Under the pieces are notes generated by a model. That model was not told where the DNA came from. It was given only the letters and a program-made list of their open reading frames with translations, and ran no database searches. From positions 1 through 64,000 of the forward strand of contig JABVXV010000251.1 in the NCBI GenBank assembly GCA_013365325.1: a stretch of 64,000 nucleotides of DNA. The letters run 5' to 3'. A program made the position numbers and the translations under genes. Each line of letters opens with the position of its first letter. Positions within the stretch are counted from its first letter, which is position 1. Below, one piece after another: positions 1-13,845 of the stretch. This DNA comes from Dipetalonema caudispina (lineage: Eukaryota; Nematoda; Chromadorea; Rhabditida; Onchocercidae).

Positions 1-179
<179 letters not shown>

Positions 180-3100
180 TTTTTATAAATATTTTGCTTA
201 GATTTACATAGCGCTACACATATGATAGTGAATCAAAGAAATTAAAAATTCATGGATGATATTTTGAGGTGTAGCCTGAATTTGATTTATTGTTGTTGCC
301 TAATTGGCTGAAAGTACTTAATACTATCTCAGATAAATCCATTACAGCTTGTCATCATCAATATTTATATCTTTTGATGTAAAATGTTAATACTTTCAGG
401 TACCAAACATTAAATCGGGCTTTTCGTAGTAACCATTCTTGAATAGCCGAAATTATTGCATCCTTCATCACAAAGTTAGATGATGAAATCAGCAGTCAGC
501 AAAATAATTACTGTGAAAAAGAAACAGAAATCGAAATTTGTATAAGTTATTTAACCATTCAGTCGTCTAGCAAAATGTCAGAAATGTTGAAGTGATCTGA
601 GATAATGATTGCTTATCATTGTTTACTTATTTTCAACCTAAAACGAAGTGATCTAAAAGGATTCATTCTTTCACTCCTCCTAATATTTTCAAAACAGATA
701 CATTTCTTGAAGTGTTTTTCTTTACAGATCTTGATCTTGAAGTAAACAATTTAAAATTATTCGATTACTGTTATTCCCGTATCCATTGGTTGCCCTATCA
801 ACCTCATTTTCTCTTCCTTACGCTCATATACTCATTAATTTTTGTTAAAATAATATTATGGAGAAATTCTGAACATATAATAGAGATAAATTTGTCTGTA
901 TATAAAATCAATTTATGGTTGGGTCGAGTGTCGTGTGTCGTGAAGGTCGTGCCCAGCCAAATACATTCTGTGATATTAACAATAAGGCAGACAATTAGGC
1001 TTCCTCACATTTCTAAACAATAACTATGTGCTTGAAACAGATGCATCAGTGTGATGATAATGGTTTAGTTGCAGATGACACTTGCTTTTACTTTGTTTAT
1101 GTTGTGGGCGCTTTTATTGTTGACGCTTTCACAATCAGAAAAATAATTTTTCTAGAAAAAATGACTAGCAAATAAATTAAGCTGCTGATGACATTTCGTT
1201 AAGAAAGCAATTAACGCTCTAGGAAAAAATATCCATGATCTGTTGGATCAGTATTTCATTCTGCCATGCACATTGTCTATACTTGGAAGCTTATTGATTC
1301 AGTATTTGTTCTATAATGTAGTTGCAATTCAAATGTTAGGGAGGCAATAGCGAATCGTCGTGTTGCTAATTATTTAAAACTAAATTTCGAATAAAAAATA
1401 AACTATTTGCACTGATGATTATTGAAGCAGACATCTCAAAAGTATGTGATACCTCTTTCCTTTATGAGTATGAAAAGTAAGGTTGAATTTTTTTCGTTTA
1501 AATTTAGTCACAATTATGTGTATCAGTTCCATCACAATAATTTTTGGATTATGTTGATTTCGAAGATGTGGCCGATTGATTACTTTTTCGTAACGATATC
1601 AATGTGGGGTAATACTATACTCAATATTTTTATGATGACCAGAAAACAATAGGATCAAGAAAAGTTCCGGAGATGAACACTGACCGTGTTACCTGCTGGA
1701 CCTTCTAGACTAAATATCTTTAATTGCATCCATCTTTATTATTTTCATTAATATAAGATTTGACAAATTTATTCATTTTGAATCAGATTTAAAGTGAAGA
1801 ATTAAGATGAGCAAAAATTGCGAATAGAAGAGAATTTGAGATGTAACACTGGCGGTAACAAGAAGAATAGGAACTATCCAGATTAATGCAATATCCATTG
1901 ATTTTTGCAAATGCAAATATTGGCAAGCTGATCTCATCTAAGTTATACCTTCCGTTAAATAATCAGTACAATCGGATATTATGCAACAATTAATTCATTG
2001 ATTAATGATGCTGATGAAGGTGAATTGTGTAGTATAAATCTAATGAAAGTTGTATACTTATTTATTTTTCCGCAGCTGTCTCTCTGTCCATAACTAAACG
2101 ATAATAATCAGCGCTAAAATGAGACCAATTAAAAGAGTAGACTAAGAAAAAGACGAGGAAGAAAAGGATGATTGAGCCACGAAGGGATCGGCCATCTGCT
2201 TTGGGTGCAATATAATTTAATGCAACAATTGAACAAATGTGTTATCTCAAGCTGCCGCATGTTTTACAAGTAATTTTGAGATTTGTTTGGTCAGTTTATG
2301 ATACTTCCATCATTGGTCAATAATAGATTTCAAAGATGACAATGAAAAAGAGGAAGTGATACAGATGTTTGGATCATATAGGACAGCTGTATTCCGAAGT
2401 TTTGCATCGTCATGCATCATTTGCATTTTCATCTTCTACTCATCCTTTATTAATAACTTGAAAAAGAAAAAATTATGTCATTGAGCAAAAAAAGAAGGAA
2501 AAGATTGTCATGACTAAAATTAACTTTCAATTCTTGAAAAGTCTATTAGTGAACTTAGTGAAAGTTAAAGGTAACTCATATACTTTTATAATCAGCTAAT
2601 ATTAACACGGAATGTTCACCGATACAAATCCTCTAAAACCTCAGATACTAAGATAACTTTTCTTTTCATCTTTTCCTCCATCCTCTTTCTGTCCTCTTCT
2701 CGTGCTAAGCAGCATGCATTTTCTTTTCAATAAAATTGAAAACATTAACGAAGCATTATTATTTTCACGCATGTGTAATCTCCACGTATGCAGAAAAAAG
2801 GTTAGAGAAAACGAAATTTCTTCATTAAGCATTGAACATATAAAATAGTAACACCTTTAATTTCTTAAAATGTCTTTTTATTAAATTAAATTCTTCAAAA
2901 TGTACTCACATATTTATATTGTCTCAGGAATTGAAAGTTGTTCGAATCTTTTTTTTCGATTTCTTATTTTTTTCAGGAATGATATTTCTTTTGCAAATCG
3001 TAAGCGGATGGAAAAAACGTAGGAGAAATGATTTCATCAGTCATATCAAACAGAATTGAATCTCAGGGAGATGAATCTCGGGTCACTGATCAACAATACG

Positions 3101-4160
3101 TGAACTTTTCTCATGTAACTGTTCAGGATAGTTCAAAGTCCCGATGAAATAAAATGAATGGATAGACGATTAACAATGGTATAGTTTTCTCTCAATGACC
3201 TACTGCCAGTGAAACCGGAATCGGCAATGTCACATTCAAAATCCTTTTCGGAATTATGAGAGGAACAATTCGTCGAAGGTAATAATAACTTATCGAAATA
3301 GTGACATCCAGACAACTATAAATGTTATAGAGGATGCGATAAGAGGTGATTGATTTTACCGCGTAGATAAACAAAACCATCTCCTGGGATTTAATGGGCC
3401 AAGGGCGTCCCATGAAATTTTGATTCGTTTTAGGGGACAAAGGAGTGCGAGCTCGTTTCGTTTTTGGTATTGTGTTGTCTTTATCTTTTATTACCGCTTA
3501 TCACAAGGTTGATACTAACATCTATTTAGGTTCTTCTTGCAGAAGTAGGAAGTGATTTAAGTAGCGTGAAGAAGGAATAACTGGATTCGTTAAAGATTTT
3601 GAGTAAATCAGAATACAAAGTTGTATTTTAAATAATTCATTCGACTTAAACATTATTCCTGAATTCACTTTCCTATTAAAAGAAACAGAGTCAAGTTTCT
3701 ATCAATTTTTTGTACTTTCCATTGCATATTAATCACTTTATTGATTTTTTATGGCTTTTATGGCTTTGAAATCATCAATTCATATGTCACTTGGTAATTG
3801 TCTATCACTTGTACATCCACTTAATTTTCTTTACTTTGTTTTTGTCTTAACTCGATATTTGCTCTTTATATGGCATAGCTTTGAAGCCGTGAAATCGTTA
3901 ATAGATTAGTGATTAGTACTTATTCACTGCCTGTTGATTTAATTAATTAATCGTTCATCACTTATGTGTTCAGTTACATATTTATTAATCAGTTACATAT
4001 TCAGCTACTTATTATATACTTCGTTACCCACTGTTCCTTTACAATTTTAAACTCGTAGTAGTTGTTATGTTGATGTTTACTTGTTGCATTCGGGTGCACT
4101 AATTAATTAGTTAGTTGTCACTCCTATTTTCACATAACCTTTATAGCGTTGCAATAGTTA
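180..4160. other. Gene-poor AT-rich stretch, no supported gene
   Basis: I see only short open frames without signal peptides, recognisable motifs or paired splice sites. The longest are about 103 codons near 712-1023 (+) and 82 codons near 3192-3440 (-), and both read like chance frames in AT-rich DNA. The last few hundred bases should hold the promoter of the HMG-box gene. A TTTATAG just upstream of its ATG could be a spliced-leader acceptor, which is inference only. Confidence 0.6.
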
Positions 4161-7100
4161 ATGGACGTATCGGATGGTATTGCGGAATGGCATGATATTG
4201 TTTCACCTTTACATAACAGGATGAATAAAAGGAAAGTTTCTGGGTCAATCGTTATTCCAAAGGAAGCGAAGGTGCTGAAGAAAATCGTCAAGGAAGTAGG
4301 TCTTATTTATCCGTTTACTAACAAGTTACTGAGTAATCATGCTAGTAGAGAGAGAGCATGTTAAATATGCGTTTTTTTTTTTTTTTTTTCAGTCAACATC
4401 GGATGCCAGTGACGATATAGAGATAGCTCAGTCGTCTTCAGTGGATCTTCATTTTTCTCCTAGCCAAATTGCAAAAATTATCCAAGTATCGATTTATTTG
4501 TTGAATTACTTTAGAAATTCATTTTGAGAAATCCAACTTTATCTCTAGATACTTTTCGATCAAATTTCATTACTTCTTAGGAATTATGAAATGAATTGAA
4601 GAAGTGCAGGTTTAGCCATACCTTGTTGTCGGTGATAAGTTCTTCAGTTTCGTGGTTTTGGTGATTAATTAAATCTTGCTTTAAATTCAAATTAGGTGTA
4701 AAAAGAAATTTTTGAAATGAAAACAGTATTTCAACTTTTCGGACAATTAAGTATGAGGAATTTCCAGGAACTAAGAACAAAGGTACAACAAAAAAAAAAA
4801 AACCTATCAAAAAAATTTCTGGGATTCAGCGATTTCGATGATATTGATATGCCGCCAGGAGGAACAAAAGAGTAAGTTTTCATTTTTTTATTATTCTGCC
4901 AATTTTCTTTTTAATCACAATTGCTGAAATTAATAGCAGCTTCGTACTTAGGTTTTGTAATGAGGTTTTCTTCCGCACTTCAATGGTTCGGTTGAAGACA
5001 TTGGAAAAGGCATCATTTGAAGAGATAAAACTTTTAAAATAGACTTAATTTCATTTGTACTTGTTCCTTAACTGTTGATTTATATTTCAGAGATTGTTAA
5101 CAATTTTTAAATATGAATGCTGTATACTGTTTTCTCGAATTTAACATGCGAATGATATAGGAAATAATGATAATTTCAAGGAAATTTAAAATCGTCACTA
5201 CACCCTTATGCAGCCTCTAATATATATGAAACCTTTAGGATGCTGAAGACCGACTTACGTAGATGTTTGAAAGAAGCAACGATATTATCAACGATGACTG
5301 TACCGACTGCTCTCGAAGTAAACTTGTAATTTTAATCAAATTTCCAATAATTTTAGTCGATACAGTAGAAATCTACTTAGTAATAGTGTATTGTGCTTGT
5401 CAGTGACATTTAATGAGTGTTTTGAATCACCTGCTGGACATTACCATTTATTTTTAATTTTTAAGTGAATAGGTAAATTGAAGTAAAATTCGTTTGTTTT
5501 TTTCTTATGAAGATGTTGTTTCTTCTCGAAAGAATATCTTTCAGATTTCGGAAATCCGCTAAAAAGTGCCTTGCAAGTTGGGAAATTTTTAGTTGATTAC
5601 GGTGAATATGACATGCCGAACTAAGTAAAGCATCCTTTCCTTGAGAAATATATGATATGAATAGAGATTGTTTAAGCTGTTACATGCGTTCTTGGAGGAA
5701 GGTCATAGTGTCACAATGGATCCGACATTTCCTAAAAAGCCACCGAATGCCTTTTCAATATTCATGCGAAAAGCAGGACACAGCAGGTTCTCATCGGTAA
5801 TTTATTACATTTTGACATTTGTTTTTGCTCCATTTTTCCTAATATCATTTAAGCATTCCTTAATGTGTACACTGGTAATGAGTGGAATGTCAAGTTGATA
5901 AGTATTTGTTTTTGCGTGGTTTAGTGGGGAGTGAAAGCATCATTTAAGGCGTTGGAATGAATCTATCTTTTCAGAATTGAATTGATTCTGTAATAAATTT
6001 GTTGTAAGCAATCCAGATTTTGTCGATATAGTGCAGTAATCCTATCCTGGCATAACTCGCACTTTGAAACGAGTAAATAATAAAACAATCTGTCTTACGT
6101 GAAAGTTTTTACTATCAACATGAAGTCTTAAAAGTATGACCTTCAAGACTCATGCTTTTTGTCGTCTGGATATATGAAGGACTCCAGGCGCTGCTCTAGG
6201 TTTTTATCTTTTTTAAGATGTAATTTTTAGGATGTAAGTGCAATTTGGAATAATGAGTCGAATGCAGCCGAAAAAGCAGAAGCAAAGAAGGAAGCTCTGC
6301 AGTTAATGGAAAAGTATTTGTCAAATTTACATGTATACAGGTAAGTCTTCTGAGTTCTAGTTAAGTAAATTTTTATTATAATCAGTTGCCGCCTCATTGG
6401 CTTAGTCACTTGCGAGTTTTCATGTTTTATTTTCAGAGAAGCACACCAAGAATTAACGCTAGCACATCGGAATTATGTAGATAATGCAATTTCGATTGCA
6501 CAGAAAGCCGTAAGTTGTTATCCTTGAGCGAAATTACCATTTAAATACGCTTTTATTACAGTTTTATTTGGTAGTCTTCAGTAACATATGTCAACTTTAT
6601 ATTCTAATCATACTAAATAACTGTAATTTACGACATTTCTGTTGCATTCAAGTTACTATTTAACTATTCCATTCACTTACTCGATTCTCTGATGCAGTTG
6701 GTGGTCAGAGATTATTTGGATCAAAATGCCACTTTAATAGTGAAATATTTAATGAAATATTGAAGTAATTGTTCGAAGTTTAGATCGGCAAATCAAAGGG
6801 GATAAAAACAAATAACAGCAACAGAAAATCCATTAAGAAGAAAGGACCGAGAACTGCCTTCGATCTTTTTGCAATCAGTATGGCTAATAAGTAAGTTGTG
6901 ACTTACACTGTGTCTTACATATATTGATTAATAGTATGCTGGAATTAAATTTTCATTCGAGATTATTTAACAACAATAGGCTAGCATGTGATCAAAGATG
7001 ACGTACGGTGTTAGGCGGAACTGGAATTGTCGAAATTCCTTCTCCATAAAGCTATTCGTGATGGTTACATTTTTAGCCGGGAAGCAGTATTTACCGTTTT

Positions 7101-7298
7101 CTATTTAGTAAAGATAACTTTAATGCTTTCTGTTCATTTCTCCCTTCTTTATTTGTATATGATTATTTTTAAATTTAACTTCTTTTCAGATATGTTGATT
7201 TAGAACCGGAAAAACGAGAAAAAAGATTGCGGAAGAAATTTGATAAACTGAGCGAAGGCGAGCGAGAAATTTACGACAATTTGGCAGCAGCACTTTAA
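4161..7298 (+). CDS. Two-HMG-box protein, UBF (nucleolar transcription factor 1)-like
   Basis: Nine exons keep frame throughout: 4161-4295, 4393-4485, 4768-4871, 5239-5317, 5665-5796, 6231-6340, 6437-6509, 6784-6890 and 7190-7298, giving about 313 residues. The N-terminal third is acidic/serine-rich (STSDASDDIE). It is followed by a segment with GFSDFDD and an LRRCLKEA helix, then box 1 starting FPKKPPNAFSIFMRK and box 2 starting GPRTAFDLFAISMANK and ending DKLSEGEREIYDNLAAAL-stop. In UBF, a similar 'F.DF..M..LR' region precedes a first HMG box that also opens FPKKP, which is why UBF rather than TFAM or HMGB is preferred; there is no obvious mitochondrial presequence. Box 1 is split by an intron inside helix 1/2. 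The protein lacks the additional boxes and long acidic tail of vertebrate UBF. Expected role: nuclear DNA binding and bending, probably rDNA transcription (inference). A 12-A run lies inside exon 3. The 5665 acceptor is the least certain junction. Confidence 0.68.
4372..4390 (+). repeat. Poly-T tract forming a splice acceptor
   Basis: About 18 consecutive T followed by CAG form the pyrimidine tract and acceptor of exon 2 of the HMG-box gene. It is prone to length slippage. Confidence 0.8.
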
Positions 7299-8852
7299 AC
7301 CTATGTAAGATCTCTATGAGGGAACTTTCTTGTTTTGTTTGGATAAACTGGAAGTACAAGAATTTCTTTTCTCCAGGATGGTAATGAAATTCACGAACAG
7401 AAGAGTGAAATTTCGATTGTGCTTGCTTTTCGGTCGAGTACAGTTTGCTGAACTTTTTCACAGCACTTAGGTTTAGAAAGTCTTGATCAGATTTTGGCAG
7501 TTCATGCATCCCTAAATGTCATATAAGAATCGCACATTTTTCAAAGCATGGAACTTTGTATATGAAATAGATCGTTTTAAGTTGTAATTCTTATTTTTTT
7601 TCTGTGGAATATATTAAATACTAATCGGGAAACTCAAACTTCTTCAAGTATGGAATGGGCACAGCAACGACTCAAGTGCAAATTCATTTTAAAGATCCTT
7701 ATTTGGCTTGAAAGCTCTTTTTTGGGGATAAATCAAACTGAAAAGCGGGAGACATAATTTAAGATTAAGTTTTCACTCCGAGTCCAGTGTTGTTTACATA
7801 AAAGTGCAAGCCGTTCCAGAAGATTTTGCAGTTCTCATTTTTTATAACAGTTACTTGTGCAGGGCACTAAATTTTGCTTTTCAAATTTCATTGAAGTTTC
7901 AATCTTTCATTCGATGCTTCTTATTTTACGAAATAGCAACAGCTTTGGTTTTCTACAAAATTATTAATTTTACTGTGCTGCGTTTGTTGATTTTGTTCTT
8001 TTGATAAATTGAAATTACTGTTTGGTGATTTTATATTATTCATGCTTCTTTTTTCAATTCACCTCAGTCTTATAAATGATAAAGGAGCAATCATGATGGT
8101 TATTTTGTCTTTGCATTTTGCTGATATTTGGATTTTCCAAAATTTGAGAGCGTATGACAAATAATCCTGAAAAGAAGATTGTTTGATTTCCGAATGTTTG
8201 AGGAAATTGTTAAATCAGAGTTCAATTGTCGAACATCCATCAGTATGCTTTAGTTAACGATTCCGAAAGCAATGGCTTTCGTTTTAGTAACTGTTTATTT
8301 TAATGGACGCAAATAATCGAAGACGAAGGATTGCAGTTGGAGTGATTGAATATGCTATGCGAAAACGCGAATTGAGGTAGTCTGTTTAGTGAAAAGAATA
8401 CTGATATCATGATGAGTGTGAGGATGTAGACGAGTTGGTATCAAAGCGTTGGTCGACTATTTAGCTCGTTATATTTTTTAGACGAAGCGACGTGTAAGGC
8501 AGACATAGTCATTGGATGAACATTCAGTTATGGTCCTTATCAGTTTGATAAGTGCTAGATATCAAGTATCTTCAAGATCTTCGATCGGGAAGGAATAAGC
8601 GGTGGGAAACGGATGTAATGTTAAAACCAAGTCATCAGTTGTTATTATCATCATTTCATGATATGTTTACCTTCTTTCTCCTCTTCCTGTACTCATTTCC
8701 TCCATCCTTCGCAGATTTCGGATGTTGATATGACGCATCATTTATCTGCTTTACCGGATCTTCAGTTCCTTATAAATATTTCAATCAATGCATGATGCCT
8801 TTAGGCATAAAATTACCCGATAACTCCTCTTCATATCATTTTTTGCTTGATA

Positions 8853-8928
<76 letters not shown>

Positions 8929-8961
8929 TAATTAATTATTATTAATTATTAAATTATTATT
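8853..8961. repeat. (TTA)n microsatellite with AATT tail
   Basis: About 70 bp of near-perfect TTA/ATT units run from 8853 to about 8925. They are followed by an AATTAATT and ATTATT mosaic to about 8961. Confidence 0.95.
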
Positions 8962-11900
8962 CATTTTAATATTTTTTCTCTGCACTTGCACTTGAGTCGA
9001 TGTCAAGAGAAGAAATCGTTTGTTTTTGCTGAATAGGAGTAGATTTTGATTTGCCTTGTGAGATAAGAGTTGATCAGTTGTGGGAAAAGTCTCTTCAACT
9101 TGTAATTTTTAAAAAAGAATAAATCAAAATGATTTAAATCAGTAATGTGCCGTTAGGTAGTCAAGGTAGCGAAGTGGAGGAAGTAACTTAGATTCTGCTT
9201 ACAATTAAGCAGCAAATATGAGAGACGTTCTAGGATAGATGAGCCATAAATTATTCCATTTTATTTTTTCAATTCTTTCAAAACAATCACGTTCTTCTAT
9301 TTCAACGTTAAGAGCACTAGATTTTGTAAGAAAAAAGTAATTAAAACGACGGAATTAACTATCAAGAAGTTTTTGTCACATGAAAAATGAAAGTTACATT
9401 TTCTCTGCAATTTTTTAGCAAAAATTTGTTCATTTCATTTCCATAGATTCTTTCCACCAATAAATCAAATAAACACTGATATGGAACTATCATATTTCTC
9501 TCTTGAAGAAGGGCAAAGATAGCGTTGTTACTAACATACCTTTTTTTGCAACTTTTGCAAAATTTGTTTTGATATTAATTAAATTTGGAAGACAAATCGT
9601 ATACAAGAGTTACTGTAAGGAAAAGTGCAAATATGTAGGAAAATTAATGTATATTTATTATTAAAAAAAAATGAATTTTTTACATGACTGTATGAAGTGA
9701 ATGTTGGTGATGGACGATGCTTGTACTTCGAATTGAAAGAAAGAAGAACTTCTGAAGTGTTTGTCATTAATTATTTTGAATGTAAATATTTCGCAATGAT
9801 ATTCATGAATTTATTGTTCGTGAGAAATTTTCACGGAAAAATAGAAAAGAGAACTGCGAAGGTTAAATTTCTTCCTATAGCTTTTTTTTTTTGTGAAGGG
9901 TAGCCAAGGAACATGGCATTCAAAGATGTTATCAGTATTTATAGCTCCATGAATCAGCAAAAAGAAGATAATGAATCGACCTATGGAAAATAGAAATTTG
10001 AAAAAATGTATATGTGGAACTGATACATGAGTTTTTATTTTTAGTTCTTCTTCAAACTTTTTGCAGTAATTTTAAAACTGTTCAATATTCCATTAGCTTT
10101 TGTTTCTAAATTTTGTTGCTGATTCGACTTACGCTGATAAGGAGGAAAAAGGGCAGAGGAAACAAAAAAAAAGAAACGAAAGAATTTATCGAAAATTTCT
10201 ATATTAATGTTTTGTAACATCAAATTGAGTTTACAATAAACTGAAAATTTCTAAACACATTCATAGCTTAAGTGTTAAATATAAATGCTACTTATGATAT
10301 ATGTAAGGCAAAGATTACTCAACAAATATTCCAAATGTATGATATCATAAGATGGAAATATCATTACATATCTATGCACATAAGTACTGCATTTGTGCAT
10401 ATTTGCTTGCATTATCAAACCACTAACTACTTCATGCCTTAATATTTTTTGCTTGCAAATATTGTCCTATTTTTTATCAGTTCTTCCTGTTCAGAGTATT
10501 TCGTCATTTAATCTTATCAAAATTCTATTTCTATCCCTTTTTTTTTTTCAGGAAAAGAAAATCAAACTTTTGATGTAGTTCCTTTCTTTTCATCATGCAA
10601 ATGATCGAAAAAAAAGATACGGGAAACTATTTCTAACGTCCATTCAAATATGTGGTTTGTAGACATCGAATTACGGCTAATTTTCGGCAATCAATCAACA
10701 TACAGATTAATGTACATACATGCGGGGTTGACATTTCCACTCAATAGTGGGATTCATCTTACGATTTCGTCGTTGGTTTCTATTTTTGTTTTCATATTTG
10801 TTGCTTGCTACTAAATATTTTATTTGTAGATAGCTTTTAGAAATTCATAATTTTGTATGCATATTTAAACTTGTAAATTATTGATTTTTTCCCTTTTGTT
10901 TCAATTTGTGAAAATCAAATTCATTTAGCACTGTCCGTCGTCAGAATAACTTAAATCGAACAATTTAACATCTAATACAGAATTCTTTTTTATTGATAAC
11001 TGTAAACATAAGTTTTTGAAATCTCAGTAAAATCGTTCCTGATTTCTATCTAATATATATAGAGAAAACTACAGTGGTGAATAATTTGAAGCAGTAAAGC
11101 GAACAACAAACACATTTTTCTTTGCTCCAATGCCAAGATTTAATTTGTCCCTAAAAAATTGTGGTCAATCATAAAAAGCCAATTTTTTTCTCGAAAACAG
11201 ATAAAAGACGAAAGGTTTACTGGATTTACGTATCTATTTATTTGTCGCGTCTTTCAAAAAACCGGTTTCAACGTCAGCGGATAACGAATCTTTAAAAATT
11301 CTTTCTTTACCCATAAGGTCGTCTTCCGATTTGCTTTCCAGTGGCAAGAAAATTATGTCCCGAAATTCCAAAGGATAATTTTTCAAATGTTATTAGTGAG
11401 AAAGTCTTGCACAAGATATTTTCCTTAATCTTTAACTGTTTGTTGAAAACAAAGTTGTCTGCAAGTATATTTTCATAATTTAGAGTTTCCATGTTGTAAT
11501 GTCCTATTTCATTTTAATAGCATGACTTGAAAATCATAGAAGGGAGGAATCAAGAGAGGAAAAAGGAGGAAGGTGGTATCTATTTTCGAATTGATTGCTA
11601 TCAGACAATTGACGGATGCAAGATTAAATTCCCGTATCTTACATATTACATTCCATTACGAATCGAACTTGTGAAATGTTTCATCGGTGTCATGATAAGA
11701 AAAGTGAAACCCATAGCACTTAGGAATTATTTAAGATTCGACTGTTGCATTGCGTCATATGCTTTGCTGTACTTTTGTAATAACGAAGGGATGTTTTTTC
11801 CACGATTTCGCTTCCGTTTTCGATGTCTTATCATTTGTTTACTTTCAGTTCACAGACCTCGGTAATATTTTAACAACTTCAACTCGAAACTTTAAATCTC

Positions 11901-13439
11901 TTTTCGTTAACTCTTTTTATTCCTTTTTATTATTTATTTTCCTTTACAGTTCAAATGACTCTATAATTACCATTGTGATAATGAGAGTATTTGCTCGAAA
12001 TGATAGTTTATGAATAGAGACCTGTTACATTTGTTTTGAAACGAGTTATCTTTATCCTCTTCAAGTAAATGTCCCATTCCTTCATATCGAGAATTGATAC
12101 ACTTCAACATTGATACACAATTTTTGAAATTCACTTCGTGACACGGTCGCCATAGAAGAGCTACTTATTTATTTATTCATTTACTCATAAGTCCTCTGAA
12201 GTACATTATCATTAGATCCTAGCAATTACCACTAAATTTGGTAACCCTCATAAGACAGATATGTTTTGGGTGTTATAAATATGGACTTATTTCTTGACTA
12301 CATGAAGCTTTCATTCATATTTCGGAAACATTACTTTGTTACTGATCATTGCGATCTGATATTATTCTCAAGTTACTATAATAAATTTCAATCCATTTGA
12401 ATCTTTTTTCGGAGATATTCTTGCAAATTACATTAAGTGACAGCATTTATTCGTTGAATCATAGAAAGTATTCTGAAAATTACAAAGTCTGCATGAGAGT
12501 CGAACTGAGGAAATTTGATTTTTTGATGTTTGCCAGTATAATGAGTTTATGATTCATAGCACGGTAAAGAATTCCGTTTGTTTTTCAATTTCAATCGAAA
12601 TTTCCTCGAAAAGATAAGAAGGGAAAAAAGAGACATTGAGAAAATTTTTCCTTTTTGCATCTTTTGCAGAAAAAAGTGTAGACGAAACCGTTGACGAAAA
12701 TTGTTGGGAACAACTACATTCATTAGTTAGCGATAATAGAAAAATTTTATTTAACTTAATTCAATAAATCAACTTATTTCTCATTTCATGATTTTGATGA
12801 AAAAATTGTTGTATTAATCATATCATTGCATGAAAGAAGAAGTTTTTGTTTGAATGTTTCGGAAGCATCTTCTTTTCCAAATAATTTATACTTAATATAA
12901 TTCTTACAGAACTTTAAGAAGTGACAATTTATAAATTAATATAAATGACATAAAGTAAATGTAATACAGTATAATAGAGCATACCATCATCTAACGACTA
13001 ACGTAAATTCGCTAAATCACGAACAGCTTTTATAGTTACTTTTTATAATGTCTCGATATAGAAAGTAATTTATTTTGGTGGGATAACAGCATTTTTGGAC
13101 ATTATTTTTAACAACTGGCAATGAGTATTTAATTGATAGCAAGTGTTTAATTATTTTTAAAAGTGTAAAGTAGCCCGAAATAAAATATAAGAATGGTTTA
13201 TCCATTAATTTATAAATGGCATGGAAATTCCAATATGACAATTTGTGCATCTATTTGGTAACTATACATAAGTGCACAAACTGGTTAAAGAAGACACTGC
13301 AAAAGAAAAATGATTCAAATCTACATATTTATGGCAATCTTTCAATTATCGATCGATATTGCATCACTGTCATTATTTTATCGGTAACTGACTACAAACA
13401 ATGCTATTTAAGAGCAGATGGGCAAGAACAGTACTATTT

Positions 13440-13845
13440 GGCTACTACTACTACTACTATTATTTCTATTACAGCAACGATAACAACAGCAACAGCAACA
13501 ATAACAACAAAAACAATAGCAACAACAACAACAACATTAACAACAACAACAACAAAAAAACAGCAACAAAAACAACAACAACAACAAAAACAACAGCAAC
13601 AACAAAAACAACAGCAACAACAAAAACAACAGCAACAAAAACAACAACAACAAAAACAACAACAACAAAAACAACAACAACAAAAACAACAACAACAACA
13701 AAAACAACAGCAACAAAAACAACAACGACAAAAACAACAGCGACAAAAACAACAACGACAAAAACAACAACAACAAAAACAAATAATAACAACACTACAA
13801 CAACAACTACTAATACTACTACTGCTACCACTACTTAACTGTTAC
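13440..13845. repeat. Compound CAA/CAG/ACT trinucleotide array, about 400 bp
   Basis: A short (ACT)n block and AAC-rich sequence lead into about 240 bp built from CAA units punctuated by AAAA and CAG/CGA variants (CAACAAAAACAACAG-type modules). It ends in an ACT/CTA block. The + strand is open through the array in two frames, giving Lys/Gln-rich or Thr/Lys-rich peptides (224 and 145 codons), and the opposite strand gives Val/Leu-rich frames. This is expected when a trinucleotide array lacks stop codons. The flanks show no domain, signal peptide or splice pair, so I treat it as non-coding tandem repeat. A polyglutamine protein is possible but unsupported. Confidence 0.9.

Noticed and set aside
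3192..3440. 82-codon minus-strand hydrophobic frame
   Set aside because: Overlaps another frame on the same strand and lacks splice sites, signal-peptide pattern or motif.
5540..5625. Extra exon after TTTCAG in the HMG-box gene (FGNPLKSALQVGKF)
   Set aside because: It needs an incoming phase that exon 4 does not give, and it has an in-frame stop in the phase that fits.
8305..8377. Short basic frame MDANNRRRRIAVGVIEYA with a possible donor
   Set aside because: Joining the next TTTTAG acceptor gives only a 29-residue peptide; the donor is weak and no other exons fit.
11527..11865. 112-codon frame rich in Arg/Lys/Phe as a gene
   Set aside because: No recognisable domain, no splice partners and a composition typical of chance frames in this DNA.
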